64,000 bases of DNA, from NCBI GenBank assembly GCA_030432905.1, contig JAUILU010000005.1:1-64000 (forward strand), written 5' to 3'. Each line of letters opens with the position of its first letter. Position 1 is the stretch's first letter. Origin of the DNA: Phycisphaerae bacterium. Its GTDB lineage: Bacteria > Planctomycetota > Phycisphaerae > Phycisphaerales > UBA1924. Both the position numbers and the translations under genes were made by a program. The notes beneath the pieces are model-generated. The model saw only the letters and a list, made by a program, of their open reading frames with translations. It was not told where the DNA came from and did not search any database. Below, one piece after another: positions 35,662 through 44,477 of the stretch.

Positions 35662-36536
35662 ACACGCTCCCTCGCACTAGAGAACGTCATCGGCGTGCTC
35701 TCAACCACCGACTTGAAGTTCTCGCACGTCAGCCCGTGCCCGAGCAGCGCACCGAGCCGCTCAAGATCCTCGTTGTACAACGACTCGAGCCTCTGCCTCG
35801 TCGCATCCGAAAGCTCGGGCCTGCTGGTCATCTGCCAGAACCCCTTGGCCCAATCCCTGACGCCCTGCGGCACAAGCCCACGCCTGATCTGTTTCAATCC
35901 CGGCGCGTTGAGCACCGCGTCCCGCACAGGGCTCTTCTTCAGCCTCTGCGCCGATACGTTCTGGTCACCCGCATCAACCCAAGCAGGCACACCCGTGTAC
36001 CCAAGAAACGCGCACACCCGCTCGAGTTCCTGCTGCGGCTGGCTGCGCAGCCTCTCGTTGAACACTGGCAAGATCCGATCCGCGCCGAACGCCTCAAGCC
36101 AAGGCTCAAGCTGCATCGAGTACCTGCCGTAGTCGATCATCCACGGGTTCCGCTCGAGCTCTTCCTCGATCGAACCCGTCACAACCCGCTGCGTCCACTC
36201 GTGCACGTACTGCGATACAAGCCGATCGATCGGATGCCGCATCACGTACACAAGCTTCACGTCCTTGAGCAACCCGCGGAACCGCTCCACCGTTTGCGGG
36301 TACGTCGGCAGCTTCGTGTAGTGCGTGCTCGCCTCGCCGACAAGATCACCCGCCGCCGCATCCGCATACAGAGACGAGTACCAGCCCTCGCCCCGGGCGT
36401 ACACATCGTCATCGCTGAAGAAGTTCGGCTCTTTCGGATCAGAAACAAACACCCCGTCCAGCGCCGCGAGCTGGGTCGCGAGCGTGGTCGTGGCGCACTT
36501 CATCGCGCCGATCACGACAAAGTCCGGCAGCCTCAT
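35658..36536 (-). CDS. PAPS-dependent sulfotransferase
   Basis: The enzyme transfers sulfate from PAPS to a carbohydrate hydroxyl. The 292-residue protein has the 5'-phosphosulfate loop in VVIGAMKCATTTLATQL (P-loop-like, near residue 8), and the 3'-phosphate motif YVMRHPIDRLVSQYVHEW. The family is the heparan/keratan-type sulfotransferase group. The ATG at 36536 forms an ATGA overlap with the stop of the upstream GT2 gene. Its place among glycosyltransferases suggests the exported glycan is sulfated. Confidence 0.9.
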   Translation of the reverse strand: MRLPDFVVIGAMKCATTTLATQLAALDGVFVSDPKEPNFFSDDDVYARGEGWYSSLYADAAAGDLVGEASTHYTKLPTYPQTVERFRGLLKDVKLVYVMRHPIDRLVSQYVHEWTQRVVTGSIEEELERNPWMIDYGRYSMQLEPWLEAFGADRILPVFNERLRSQPQQELERVCAFLGYTGVPAWVDAGDQNVSAQRLKKSPVRDAVLNAPGLKQIRRGLVPQGVRDWAKGFWQMTSRPELSDATRQRLESLYNEDLERLGALLGHGLTCENFKSVVESTPMTFSSARERV

Positions 36537-37519
36537 CGCGCACCGCCCGGACGCCACACCCGCTTGGGCGACATGAACGACGTCCAGTTGTCACGCAGCG
36601 CCCGCTCTGGCGTGCCGATCCTCCGGCCCTGGAAAACCCGGCGCACAAGCGCGATCGACCACCCCAAAGTCCACGCCAGATTCGCCGCGACAACGCTGAG
36701 CCTGCCGCCAGCGTTCGCGAAGTACCGCGTGCGCGACGCGTAGTAGTAAGGCGGCAACCGCTTCCTCGCCGCCGCCGCGCTTTTCACCGGCGCCGACCCG
36801 CCCCGCAGATGCACCACGCGAGACTTGGGCCAGTACATCACCTTGAACCCCGCGCGCCGCGCCTTCCGGCAGTAGTCCGCGTCCTCGAAGTACATGAAGT
36901 ACCCCTCGTCCATTGGACCGACTTTCTCAACAACCGATCTGCGCACGAACACGCACGCGAAACTCACCCAGTCCGCCCGCGTCGGCTCGTCGAACACACC
37001 CATCGAAACATCGCGGTCGCCGAACAGCTTCGTCACCGGCCCGCTCTGCGCGCCCGCGATCAGCTCGCTCCAGATCGACATGTCCCGGAAGCAGCTGTTC
37101 TGCGGCTCACCGTCTGGCCACTGCAGCCGAGGCCCGAAAAGCCCCGCCGCCGGCTCCTCGTGCGCTGCGCGCAGCAGCTCGCTCATCGCGCCCTCCTGCA
37201 CCAGCGTGTCGCTGTTGAGCAGAAGATAGAACTCCGCCTCGACCGCGTTCATCCCGACGTTGTTGCCGGAACTGAAACCATCGTTTGACGGACTCCGCAC
37301 GAGCTTCGCCCACCCCGACCACTTCTTCTCGTTGATCGTCTTCTCGATCACATCATCGGAGCCATCGCCCGAGCAGTTGTCCACGACAACGCAAACATCA
37401 AGCTCGTGATCCAGCTCCGTCTCGAGCGTCGCCAGACAATCCGCGACAAGATCGGGCGTCTTGTAGTTCAGAACAACCACGGCAAGCCGCTTCGGCGGGA
37501 TGTCTAACGTACTGCTCAA
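36533..37519 (-). CDS. Glycosyltransferase family 2 (rhamnosyltransferase-like)
   Basis: The 328-residue GT-A protein has AVVVLNYKTPDLVADCLATL, CVVVDNCSGDGS, FLLLNSDTL-type (YLLLNSDTLVQ) metal site, and DEGYFMYFEDADYCRKARRAGF, the ED acceptor motif of WbbL-like rhamnosyltransferases. The dTDP-rhamnose operon at 59.7-62.9 kb could provide its donor, but this is inference. The C-terminus has a short amphipathic or membrane-associated stretch. The gene lies 18 bp after the polymerase gene and overlaps the sulfotransferase start. Confidence 0.88.
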   Translation of the reverse strand: MSSTLDIPPKRLAVVVLNYKTPDLVADCLATLETELDHELDVCVVVDNCSGDGSDDVIEKTINEKKWSGWAKLVRSPSNDGFSSGNNVGMNAVEAEFYLLLNSDTLVQEGAMSELLRAAHEEPAAGLFGPRLQWPDGEPQNSCFRDMSIWSELIAGAQSGPVTKLFGDRDVSMGVFDEPTRADWVSFACVFVRRSVVEKVGPMDEGYFMYFEDADYCRKARRAGFKVMYWPKSRVVHLRGGSAPVKSAAAARKRLPPYYYASRTRYFANAGGRLSVVAANLAWTLGWSIALVRRVFQGRRIGTPERALRDNWTSFMSPKRVWRPGGAR

Positions 37520-37537
37520 CTCTCAACTCACTCCGTG

Positions 37538-39016
37538 CTACGCGCTCTGTACGCTTCTCGCATTCATCTTTGGCAGCGACCTGTTCCGGTTGCGCGTCTG
37601 CTTCCGCGAGCGCGCGGCGTACAGCAATCCCGTCAACCCACCGGCAGCCATGACGTACATCGGATTCAGCATCGCGTTCGGCAAACAGTCCATCGCGTAC
37701 ATGCACAACACAACCGCAAGCCCGCTCGCCGCCGCGAGCTCTGGCGTACACAACGTCCGCGCATCAAACCGCCTTAGCAGCAAAAACACCGGCATCAGCA
37801 GCGTCAGGAACATCCCCGTCATCCCGATGATGCCCGACTGCCCGAGCGTAATAATCCAGTAGCCGTCCGTCACCGTCATGTCGTTGCCGTCTTCGTCGTA
37901 CACGCGGTTCCGGCTCCAGCCGCCCCACCCGAGCATCGGCCTCTGCAGCGCCTTCTCCGTCAGCAGGTGCTCGTTCTTGAACCGGTACTCAACCGACTCC
38001 GCTCGCTCGGCAGAGATCTTCGAGAGCACATTCAGAATCGGCTCGTCCATCACGAACCCCGTCATCGATTCGCTCATCCGAAGACCAGCGAACGCGAACG
38101 GGATAGCCGCAAAGAGCGCAAGCGGCACACGCGACTTTACGTACCGCAGCGCCCAGAGCGCCGCCAGACCAAAGCTCAGCAGGATCAACCCGTTGAGCGC
38201 CCGGCAGAGCACCGCGACCATCACCAAGCCGAACGCAACAGGCCAGAACACAACCGCTGGCCCGAGCGCATCAATAAACTTCTTCCCCCGGCCATCCGGG
38301 CGCTGGACCGCTTCCTTGCCCCGCATGCCGGGCGGCATCATCGGCAGCTTGTCTACCGCCTTCGTGTGCCAAAACCAGAGCGCCAGGAGCGACGTCACCG
38401 CCATGAACACACCCAGCATCAAACCATGCCGGAGGAACACCAGCGGCCTGTACCCGCCGAGCCGGCGCAGCGCCGTGCCGCCGTGGTCGTACGTCACGTA
38501 CCCGTAGACCCGCTTGTGAAGCTGCGGGCTGAACCGGATCTCCCACATGATGAACGGCACATAGATAACCGCGCCCACGATCAGAATCATCACAAGATGC
38601 TTCAGCGCCGCCGCGTTGGTCACATACGCACGCCCGATCAGATACGGGATGCCCCATGTCCAGAACTGACTCAGAATCGAAGCGCTGCCGTCGTAAGCAC
38701 CAAGCCCGTTCGAGATCGACGTAAAGAACGGCGAGAAACACCACACCACCACGGGCAGGTCCATCCACGACGGCCGAAGCCGCAGCAGCACTCCCGGGTC
38801 GAAAACCATCATGCACCCGAGCACGCTGAGCGTGACCGCCGAGTCGCGCGTGATGTCGATCGGACCGATGAGCGGGTACTTCGCCGCCCAGGGCAGAAAG
38901 AGCCAACCGAAGATCAGCCCGCAGAACGCCGCGGTCCGTTTCGGCAGGAGCAGAAACATCGCGGGCACCGCGACGAAGAACCACCCGAGCATCGCGATTT
39001 GAACCAGCGGTGTCAT
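37538..39016 (-). CDS. O-antigen ligase/polymerase-like membrane protein
   Basis: The 492-residue polytopic protein has 11-12 hydrophobic segments and a large periplasmic loop (about residues 320-400) with YRFKNEHLLTEKALQRPMLGWGGWSRN. The LGWG element in a loop before the last helices is characteristic of O-antigen ligase/Wzy-like families. It should polymerise or ligate lipid-linked repeat units on the periplasmic face. A TAGGAT box (39050-39055) in the 135-bp gap upstream could be an internal promoter. It lies between the flippase and GT2 genes. Confidence 0.82.
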   Translation of the reverse strand: MTPLVQIAMLGWFFVAVPAMFLLLPKRTAAFCGLIFGWLFLPWAAKYPLIGPIDITRDSAVTLSVLGCMMVFDPGVLLRLRPSWMDLPVVVWCFSPFFTSISNGLGAYDGSASILSQFWTWGIPYLIGRAYVTNAAALKHLVMILIVGAVIYVPFIMWEIRFSPQLHKRVYGYVTYDHGGTALRRLGGYRPLVFLRHGLMLGVFMAVTSLLALWFWHTKAVDKLPMMPPGMRGKEAVQRPDGRGKKFIDALGPAVVFWPVAFGLVMVAVLCRALNGLILLSFGLAALWALRYVKSRVPLALFAAIPFAFAGLRMSESMTGFVMDEPILNVLSKISAERAESVEYRFKNEHLLTEKALQRPMLGWGGWSRNRVYDEDGNDMTVTDGYWIITLGQSGIIGMTGMFLTLLMPVFLLLRRFDARTLCTPELAAASGLAVVLCMYAMDCLPNAMLNPMYVMAAGGLTGLLYAARSRKQTRNRNRSLPKMNARSVQSA

Positions 39017-39151
39017 GACGGTTCTGAAGGCTCCGAATCAGTGCCAGTGATCCTAGTCGGCCCAATTCTCGGACCCACCGCGCACCGCACTTCCCTAACA
39101 GTCAGTCGGCACGACCAGCCCCAACCATAAGAAAAGACCCGCAGGCAGCCT

Positions 39152-40630
39152 CTATCGCTTCGATTTGAGTTCTCGGACGCTCCCGAGCATGGGCCTCAGC
39201 CAAACCACGCCCACAACGCCGCTCGCCGCGATCAGCCCCGCCGCCGACTGCAGCCTGCCCGGATCAAACAGCCCGGCCACCGCATCGCCCACAACCATCC
39301 CGCCGGCAGACGCCCAGACCGTCATCCAGCACGTCGCCGCATCTCGGGGTAGTACATTCAGCCCCTTCCGCATCGCCAACACGAGCATCGACGCGTACCG
39401 ACCGCACTCGGACAACGAGATCGCCGCGACGAACCCCATCATCCCAACACCGAGCTTCCCGAGGTAGATGTACCCGATCGGCGCGAGCGCCGCGAAACAC
39501 ACAAGCTTCATCGCCTGACCGATCGCCACCGCCTTGGGCTGGCCGATCGCCATCAGCGCCGCCTTCGACGTCTCGCTCATCACCCGCAGCAGCAACCCCA
39601 CCGACAACAGCTGCAGCATCCACCCCGCCGCCACGAACTGCGGCGGATATATCGCTTTCACCAGCCAAGGCCCGCCCGCGAACATCCCGCTGGCCGCCAA
39701 GCCCGTCGTCACCAAGACCGGGTTGCGCACACGATCCAACACCGTCGAGAGATCATCGCCCCGGTTGACGACCTTCGCGTACACCGGGAACACAACCTGA
39801 TTCCCGAGCCGCATCACCGCCTGCATGGGCACCATCGAGAACGTCGCCGCCACGCCGAAAATACCCAACGACCACGTGTTGAACACCTTACCGAACGCGA
39901 GCTTGTCGATCTGCGACGAGGCAAACGTCAGGACCGTCGCGACAAAGATCCAGCCCCCGAACCGCAAGAGCGCCGAGACCGCCGCCCTGTCCCAGCCGAA
40001 CCACACGCTCTTCTCCGCGAACACGATGTGCGAGGCAACGGTCCGAACCACCGCGCCCGCGATGTTCCCCGCCACCAAGGCCCACACGCTCGGCGACTGG
40101 AACGCCCAAACCAGAAGCACAGCCAGCCCCGCAACCTGCGAGCCGACCTCAATGAACGTCAGCTTCTTCACGTCCAGATTGCGCTTGGCAAGGATCAGCC
40201 CTGACGAAGCCAGCCCGTTAAAGATCGTGACCACGCCCGTCCACAGAATCAGACTCGCAAGCTCCGGCTCGTTGTACGCCGTCGCGAAAGGCACCGCGAA
40301 CGCCCAGCACGCCGCGTACAACACCACACCACGGATAGCCTGAAGCGTCCACGCGGTCTTGACAAACGAGGCGTTGTCGCCGTCTTTGTGCTGGATCACA
40401 CCCAGGTTCAGCCCCATGTCGCTGAACATGCGAAGACCCTGCAAGAAAGTCGTCACGAGCGCCATCAAACCCAGCGCATCGATGTTGTCGGTCAGCAGGT
40501 ACGCGAGGATGACGTTGGAAACGAGCCGAAAGAAGTTGCCAACAGCAAAGCCGCCCATCGACCAGAGCGACGCGTTGATGGTCGTGGATTTCAGCGATGG
40601 CGCCTGAAGTGGCTTGTCCTGCATGCTCAC
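39152..40630 (-). CDS. Oligosaccharide flippase (Wzx-like)
   Basis: The 492-residue membrane protein of the polysaccharide-transport (MOP) superfamily has 12-14 helices. The N-terminus SLWSMGGFAVGNFFRLVSNVILAYLL and LGLMALVTTFLQGLRMFSDMGLNLGVIQ match the PST/lipopolysaccharide flippase group. It moves undecaprenyl-linked repeat units across the inner membrane. Its start overlaps the upstream glycosyltransferase stop by 4 nt (ATGA). Confidence 0.9.
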   Translation of the reverse strand: MSMQDKPLQAPSLKSTTINASLWSMGGFAVGNFFRLVSNVILAYLLTDNIDALGLMALVTTFLQGLRMFSDMGLNLGVIQHKDGDNASFVKTAWTLQAIRGVVLYAACWAFAVPFATAYNEPELASLILWTGVVTIFNGLASSGLILAKRNLDVKKLTFIEVGSQVAGLAVLLVWAFQSPSVWALVAGNIAGAVVRTVASHIVFAEKSVWFGWDRAAVSALLRFGGWIFVATVLTFASSQIDKLAFGKVFNTWSLGIFGVAATFSMVPMQAVMRLGNQVVFPVYAKVVNRGDDLSTVLDRVRNPVLVTTGLAASGMFAGGPWLVKAIYPPQFVAAGWMLQLLSVGLLLRVMSETSKAALMAIGQPKAVAIGQAMKLVCFAALAPIGYIYLGKLGVGMMGFVAAISLSECGRYASMLVLAMRKGLNVLPRDAATCWMTVWASAGGMVVGDAVAGLFDPGRLQSAAGLIAASGVVGVVWLRPMLGSVRELKSKR

Positions 40631-41880
40631 GCGCTGGCCGCCGCTCTTGGAAGCTCACGCTCCGGCGCGGGCTCGCCCATGAGCTTCTCGTAGATCGTCG
40701 CCGCCCCGATCCTGCTGTCGAACTTCTCAACGATCGCCCGTCGGCCCGCCTCGCCCATCCGCTTCCGAAGCTCCGGGTCGCCAAGTAGTTTCTCAAGCGC
40801 CTTTGCCAGCTTGTCCGGGTCGTTGGGCTCAACGAGGATTCCGCTCTCGCCGTCATCGATGATCTCGGTCACGCCGCCCGAGGTCGTCCCGAGCGTCGGC
40901 ACACCGAGCGACATCGCCTCCATGTACACCACACCCAGCGGCTCATGACGACTGACCGCGCTGAACACGTCCGCCGAGAGCAGCTCGTCGATGATCTGAT
41001 CCTCTGACATCGAACCAAGGAACGACACGATGCCCTCGAGCTTCAGATCACGGCGCATCGCCTCCAGCCCGCCGCGCTCCTTGCCGTCGCCGATGATCCG
41101 GACCTCGATCTCGTAGCCCTTGTCGCTCAGCTGCTTGGCCGCCTTCATCAGCACATCGAACGCCTTGTTGTGGTGCATCCGCCCCACGCTCACGATCCGA
41201 AGCCGGCGCGCCCCCTCGGCAGGCAAGGGTCGATCGATCGGCCTCGACCAACGCCGGGTGTCAACACCGATCCGCCCGAGCAGCGTCCGCTCGCGCGGCA
41301 CCGACGAGAACTTCTCACGAAGCTCGTCAAGCAAACCCTGCGTAATCGAAATCGTGAACGCCGACTCGTCAATCTTTTGCCCGACGCTGCCGCCCCACCA
41401 CGAAAGATCCGCGTTCAACGTCAGCGAATACGGCACACCGGTCAGCCTCTTCACCATCATGCACAGCACCGCGCTCCTGGCCACGCTGTGCGAGTGAAGC
41501 TTGTCGATCTTCGCCCGTCGCACCTCGCCCGCCATGATGCACGCCGGAAGCACCAGAGGCAGCAAAGGCCTGACCTTCCCCCTGTTCTTGGTCTTCTCGA
41601 GCGTCAGCGCGAGCTTAATGCACGACAGAAACCCGACCGGGTGCGTGAACATCTCGCGCAACACCGCGCCGACCGCTTCCGTCTTGGTCCTCGGCCACAT
41701 GTACACCGATTCCCGCTCGGCTTCCTCGGCGAACGCGTGACGGGCGCGGTCCTTCTCGTTCGGCTTGCTCGTCGAGAAAATCGTCAAAGGCATGCCCCAC
41801 TCGCGGACATGCAGAATCTCCCGCCAGATCCACACGTGGGTCTGCGATGGAAACTCCGGGATGACGTAACCGATGCGCAT
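40627..41880 (-). CDS. Glycosyltransferase family 4, first gene of the minus-strand EPS operon
   Basis: The 417-residue GT-B enzyme begins MRIGYVIPEFPSQTHVWIWREI. The central region contains KIDKLHSHSVARSAVLCMMVKRLTGVPYSL and the donor domain has RIVSVGRMHHNKAFDVLMKAAKQL and HEPLGVVYMEAMSLGVPTLGT (E-x7-E motif). The ATG at 41880 is used; a longer frame back to 41946 has no family similarity. The coupled flippase follows. Donor sugar unknown. Confidence 0.9.
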   Translation of the reverse strand: MRIGYVIPEFPSQTHVWIWREILHVREWGMPLTIFSTSKPNEKDRARHAFAEEAERESVYMWPRTKTEAVGAVLREMFTHPVGFLSCIKLALTLEKTKNRGKVRPLLPLVLPACIMAGEVRRAKIDKLHSHSVARSAVLCMMVKRLTGVPYSLTLNADLSWWGGSVGQKIDESAFTISITQGLLDELREKFSSVPRERTLLGRIGVDTRRWSRPIDRPLPAEGARRLRIVSVGRMHHNKAFDVLMKAAKQLSDKGYEIEVRIIGDGKERGGLEAMRRDLKLEGIVSFLGSMSEDQIIDELLSADVFSAVSRHEPLGVVYMEAMSLGVPTLGTTSGGVTEIIDDGESGILVEPNDPDKLAKALEKLLGDPELRKRMGEAGRRAIVEKFDSRIGAATIYEKLMGEPAPERELPRAAASA

Positions 41881-41960
41881 CGTTCTTGCCCAGCATAGCC
41901 CGGCACAAAGCCGCCGGTAGTCGCCTGCGGGCAGGCCCCCGCCCACCCTGTGTAATCCTC

Positions 41961-41984
41961 GGCCGCGCGGTTTCCCGCGCGGCC
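41961..41984. other. Perfect GC hairpin between two minus-strand genes
   Basis: GGCCGCGCGG and CCGCGCGGCC form a 10-bp stem around TTTC. On neither strand is it followed by a T-run, so it is not a standard intrinsic terminator. It separates the beta-helix gene from the EPS operon and may act as a transcription barrier or RNA 3' stabiliser. Confidence 0.5.
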
Positions 41985-42021
41985 GGGCTCTCTCTCCTCC
42001 CGGCCAAACCCGGGTGTCTGA

Positions 42022-44085
42022 TCAGTTCGTCACGCCGACAACCATAAAGCCCTCGCGGAAGTACGCGCTGATGGCCTCGGGTGTAAAGCGTTCATCCCAA
42101 TCACCCTTGCGCATGTCGCGCATCTCGGCGATCAGGGCATCCACACCACTCAGACCGATCGAGCGGGCGTAGGTGTCCAGCGTCCGAGAGCCGTCAAAGA
42201 ACGGGCTATCGAGCTGCTGGGCGTGCCGGGCGTAGTCGGTCCGCCACTCGGGCAGGTCGATCTCGCTCGAACCGAGCTGGAACCAATCTTGGTCGCCGCC
42301 ACGGAGGTAGTGGTTGTTCAGGTACTCGACGTTGCCAACCGTCTGGCGCCGGCGGTGCTTGATGAGGGGCTTGTCGTCATCCGAGTGGTAGAGCACGTTG
42401 TCCCTGAACGTCACGTCAACCGCGTTGTAGTCGTGGACGCGGAACGCGAGGTCCCAGTCGTGGATGATGTTATTGGAGATGAGCGCGTTGCGGACGGGTG
42501 CCGTGTCGGGGCCGTCGATCGAGATGCCGTAGGCGCTGCCGGGATCGTTGAGGTTCTTGCTGAGGATGTTGTCGGTGACTTCGACCGAAGCGGTGTGCTG
42601 GATCACGATGCCGTCGCCGCGGACAAGGCTCGAGTTGATATCGACACCCTCAAGAATCACGTTGTGCTTGATCCGGCCCTCGACCGCGTACTCGTTGTCC
42701 TTGACACCCTCGTTGCCGAACATGATCGACATCGGGTTCTGGTAGAAGACGTTGCCCTCGATGATGCCGCCCATGCGGGCCTGAAGGCCGTGCGACGAGG
42801 CACGCATCACGACGTTGTCCTTGAAGACAAGCCCGAACACCGAACGCTGGATGTAGCAGTTGTGAGCGAAGATCGTCGCGTCGCTCCGGCCGACCCTGTG
42901 GTCCCAGCCGTTGCGGTCGATGATGTTGCCCTCGATTGTCAGGCCCTCGATGTGCGAGGCGTAGATCGCCTGCGAGTGGGTCAGGCCCATCGCATCAAGA
43001 AGAATGTTCCTGCGGATGCGGATGTTCTCCATCGTGTCGTCCCGGTCAGCCTGGACGAGGATGTTCACCGCGTACTCCTTGAGGTAGCAGTCCTCGATGA
43101 GAAGATCCTCCACGGCGCCCGTGACGACACGGATGCCGCCGGCCGGGTGACCACTCCCAGGCTGCATATCAAGACTCATGATCGCGATGTGCTTGCGCTC
43201 GGTGTTGCCCGTCAAGTTGAACGCGGGGCTGGTCCCGGTGCGGATCTTGGGACGCTCGCCCTCACCGTAAGCCGAGATGACCATCGGCGCATCAGCGCTC
43301 TGGCCGCTGAACTCAAACCTCCCGAACGAGCCGCTGAACGTATCACCGCGTTTGAACAGCAGCCAGTCCGGCTGGCCGTCACGCAGCTTGCTCATGCCCC
43401 TCGAAAGAGACCGCACCGGCGTAGCCGCTGACAACCCGTCGTTTGAGTCGTCGCCCTCTGAGCTTGAAACATAAATGACCCGACTTCCCGACACGGGCGA
43501 CAATTCAGTCCAGCCCTCGGTCGAGTTGTTGGTGCCGTCGTCGTCGTCGTCGTCACCGCCCCCGTTGTCGCCGTCGTCCCCGCTGTCATCGCCCCCATCG
43601 TCTCCGCCGTCATCGTTACCAACACCAGCCCCACCCCCGCCGGCGCCTGTGTTGCCGTTACCTCGGAGATACGAGAGAAGCGCGGTGTAGTCCGTCGGGG
43701 TGAGTTGGCCGTCACCGTTGATGTCGGCTTCCATGCTCCCGCTGCGGTACAGGTCGAGCCAGCGCGCCACCTGCCTGGCAAGGTCGTCAGGGACATCAGT
43801 GGGCGTAAAGAGACCATCCCCCGAATCGTCACCGCCGCCGCCATCGTCATCCGAAGGCGGCCTCACGCCGGGGTTGCTGTCGTTGTTCGATCCTGTGTTG
43901 CTTCCTCCGGTTTTGGTCGTCCGTGGCACGTAGCGGATGATCCGCTTCCCGTTTGGCATCGCGATCACGATGCGCTCCATTTCGACGCCGTCCCCCGCCG
44001 ATTGAGCCGCCGCGGGAGCCGTAGTGGCTCCAGAACTAATGACCAGTGCGAGCGCTGCACTCTTGCACATGCTTGTCAGGTTCAT
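42022..44085 (-). CDS. Secreted right-handed beta-helix protein with dockerin-like repeat
   Basis: The 687-residue protein has a signal peptide (SAALALVISSGATTAPAAAQ). A dockerin-like segment lies at about residues 92-142 (MEADINGDGQLTPTDYTALLSYL); then a Gly/Asp linker of about 45 residues, and from 200 to 680 a right-handed parallel beta-helix with repeated NI-type strands (IEGNIIDRNGWDH, FKDNVVMRASSHG). Such folds are common in polysaccharide lyases and epimerases. No catalytic residues can be assigned. Start 44085 has GGAGG 6 nt upstream. It is divergent from the GT2 gene and may act on, or bind, the exported polysaccharide. Confidence 0.82.
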   Translation of the reverse strand: MNLTSMCKSAALALVISSGATTAPAAAQSAGDGVEMERIVIAMPNGKRIIRYVPRTTKTGGSNTGSNNDSNPGVRPPSDDDGGGGDDSGDGLFTPTDVPDDLARQVARWLDLYRSGSMEADINGDGQLTPTDYTALLSYLRGNGNTGAGGGGAGVGNDDGGDDGGDDSGDDGDNGGGDDDDDDGTNNSTEGWTELSPVSGSRVIYVSSSEGDDSNDGLSAATPVRSLSRGMSKLRDGQPDWLLFKRGDTFSGSFGRFEFSGQSADAPMVISAYGEGERPKIRTGTSPAFNLTGNTERKHIAIMSLDMQPGSGHPAGGIRVVTGAVEDLLIEDCYLKEYAVNILVQADRDDTMENIRIRRNILLDAMGLTHSQAIYASHIEGLTIEGNIIDRNGWDHRVGRSDATIFAHNCYIQRSVFGLVFKDNVVMRASSHGLQARMGGIIEGNVFYQNPMSIMFGNEGVKDNEYAVEGRIKHNVILEGVDINSSLVRGDGIVIQHTASVEVTDNILSKNLNDPGSAYGISIDGPDTAPVRNALISNNIIHDWDLAFRVHDYNAVDVTFRDNVLYHSDDDKPLIKHRRRQTVGNVEYLNNHYLRGGDQDWFQLGSSEIDLPEWRTDYARHAQQLDSPFFDGSRTLDTYARSIGLSGVDALIAEMRDMRKGDWDERFTPEAISAYFREGFMVVGVTN

Positions 44086-44477
44086 TTCCGACCTCCAGAA
44101 CACCCTGTCAATTCAGGGCTTAGCTCAAAGATCGTCAGCCAATACACTCGTCGTGAGCCGCTGAAGCCTTCACCCAAATCCCGAGGCCGCATCCCCTGCA
44201 CAGGGGCTGCATTCGATGCCGGCATCCCAAACCCTACAGCTTTCCGCGCCAGCCCCGCACGCTGCTCTAAATCCCCACTCCATCAGCGAACCAGCGATAC
44301 ACCGTCCGATCATCACGCAATCCATCGCACTCTGGTTATCTCAGACGTTGCCAAACTTTCTTCGGGTTCTCGGCCCTGCACAACTCCGCGCAGGCTCAAG
44401 TTCAAAGCAATGACGCCGAGCCGATGCGCCGATACCGTTAACTACAGATAGCGAGCGAGAGAAGGAAACCGCAGCCG
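44086..44477. other. Divergent intergenic region with palindrome
   Basis: 392 bp lie between the beta-helix gene and the GT2 gene. The perfect inverted repeat CCCCTG-CA-CAGGGG (44193-44206) is a candidate operator. CCCTG-TCAATT-CAGGG (44103-44118) is a small leader hairpin of the beta-helix gene. No coding region or clear sigma70 promoter was found. Confidence 0.4.

Noticed and set aside
41961..41984. GC hairpin as intrinsic terminator
   Set aside because: Neither strand has a T-run after the stem; reported as a hairpin of unknown role instead.
42223..43431. 402-codon open frame on the plus strand opposite the beta-helix gene
   Set aside because: Val/Asp-rich antisense shadow; the minus-strand gene has signal peptide, Shine-Dalgarno and repeats.
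43530..43680. Possible tandem nucleotide repeat
   Set aside because: It encodes the Gly/Asp linker of the beta-helix protein; low-complexity coding explains the repetition, with no exact repeat unit.
44106..44111. TTGACA on the minus strand as -35 of the beta-helix gene
   Set aside because: It is only about 20 nt from the start codon, so the matching -10 would fall on or inside the Shine-Dalgarno and start codon.
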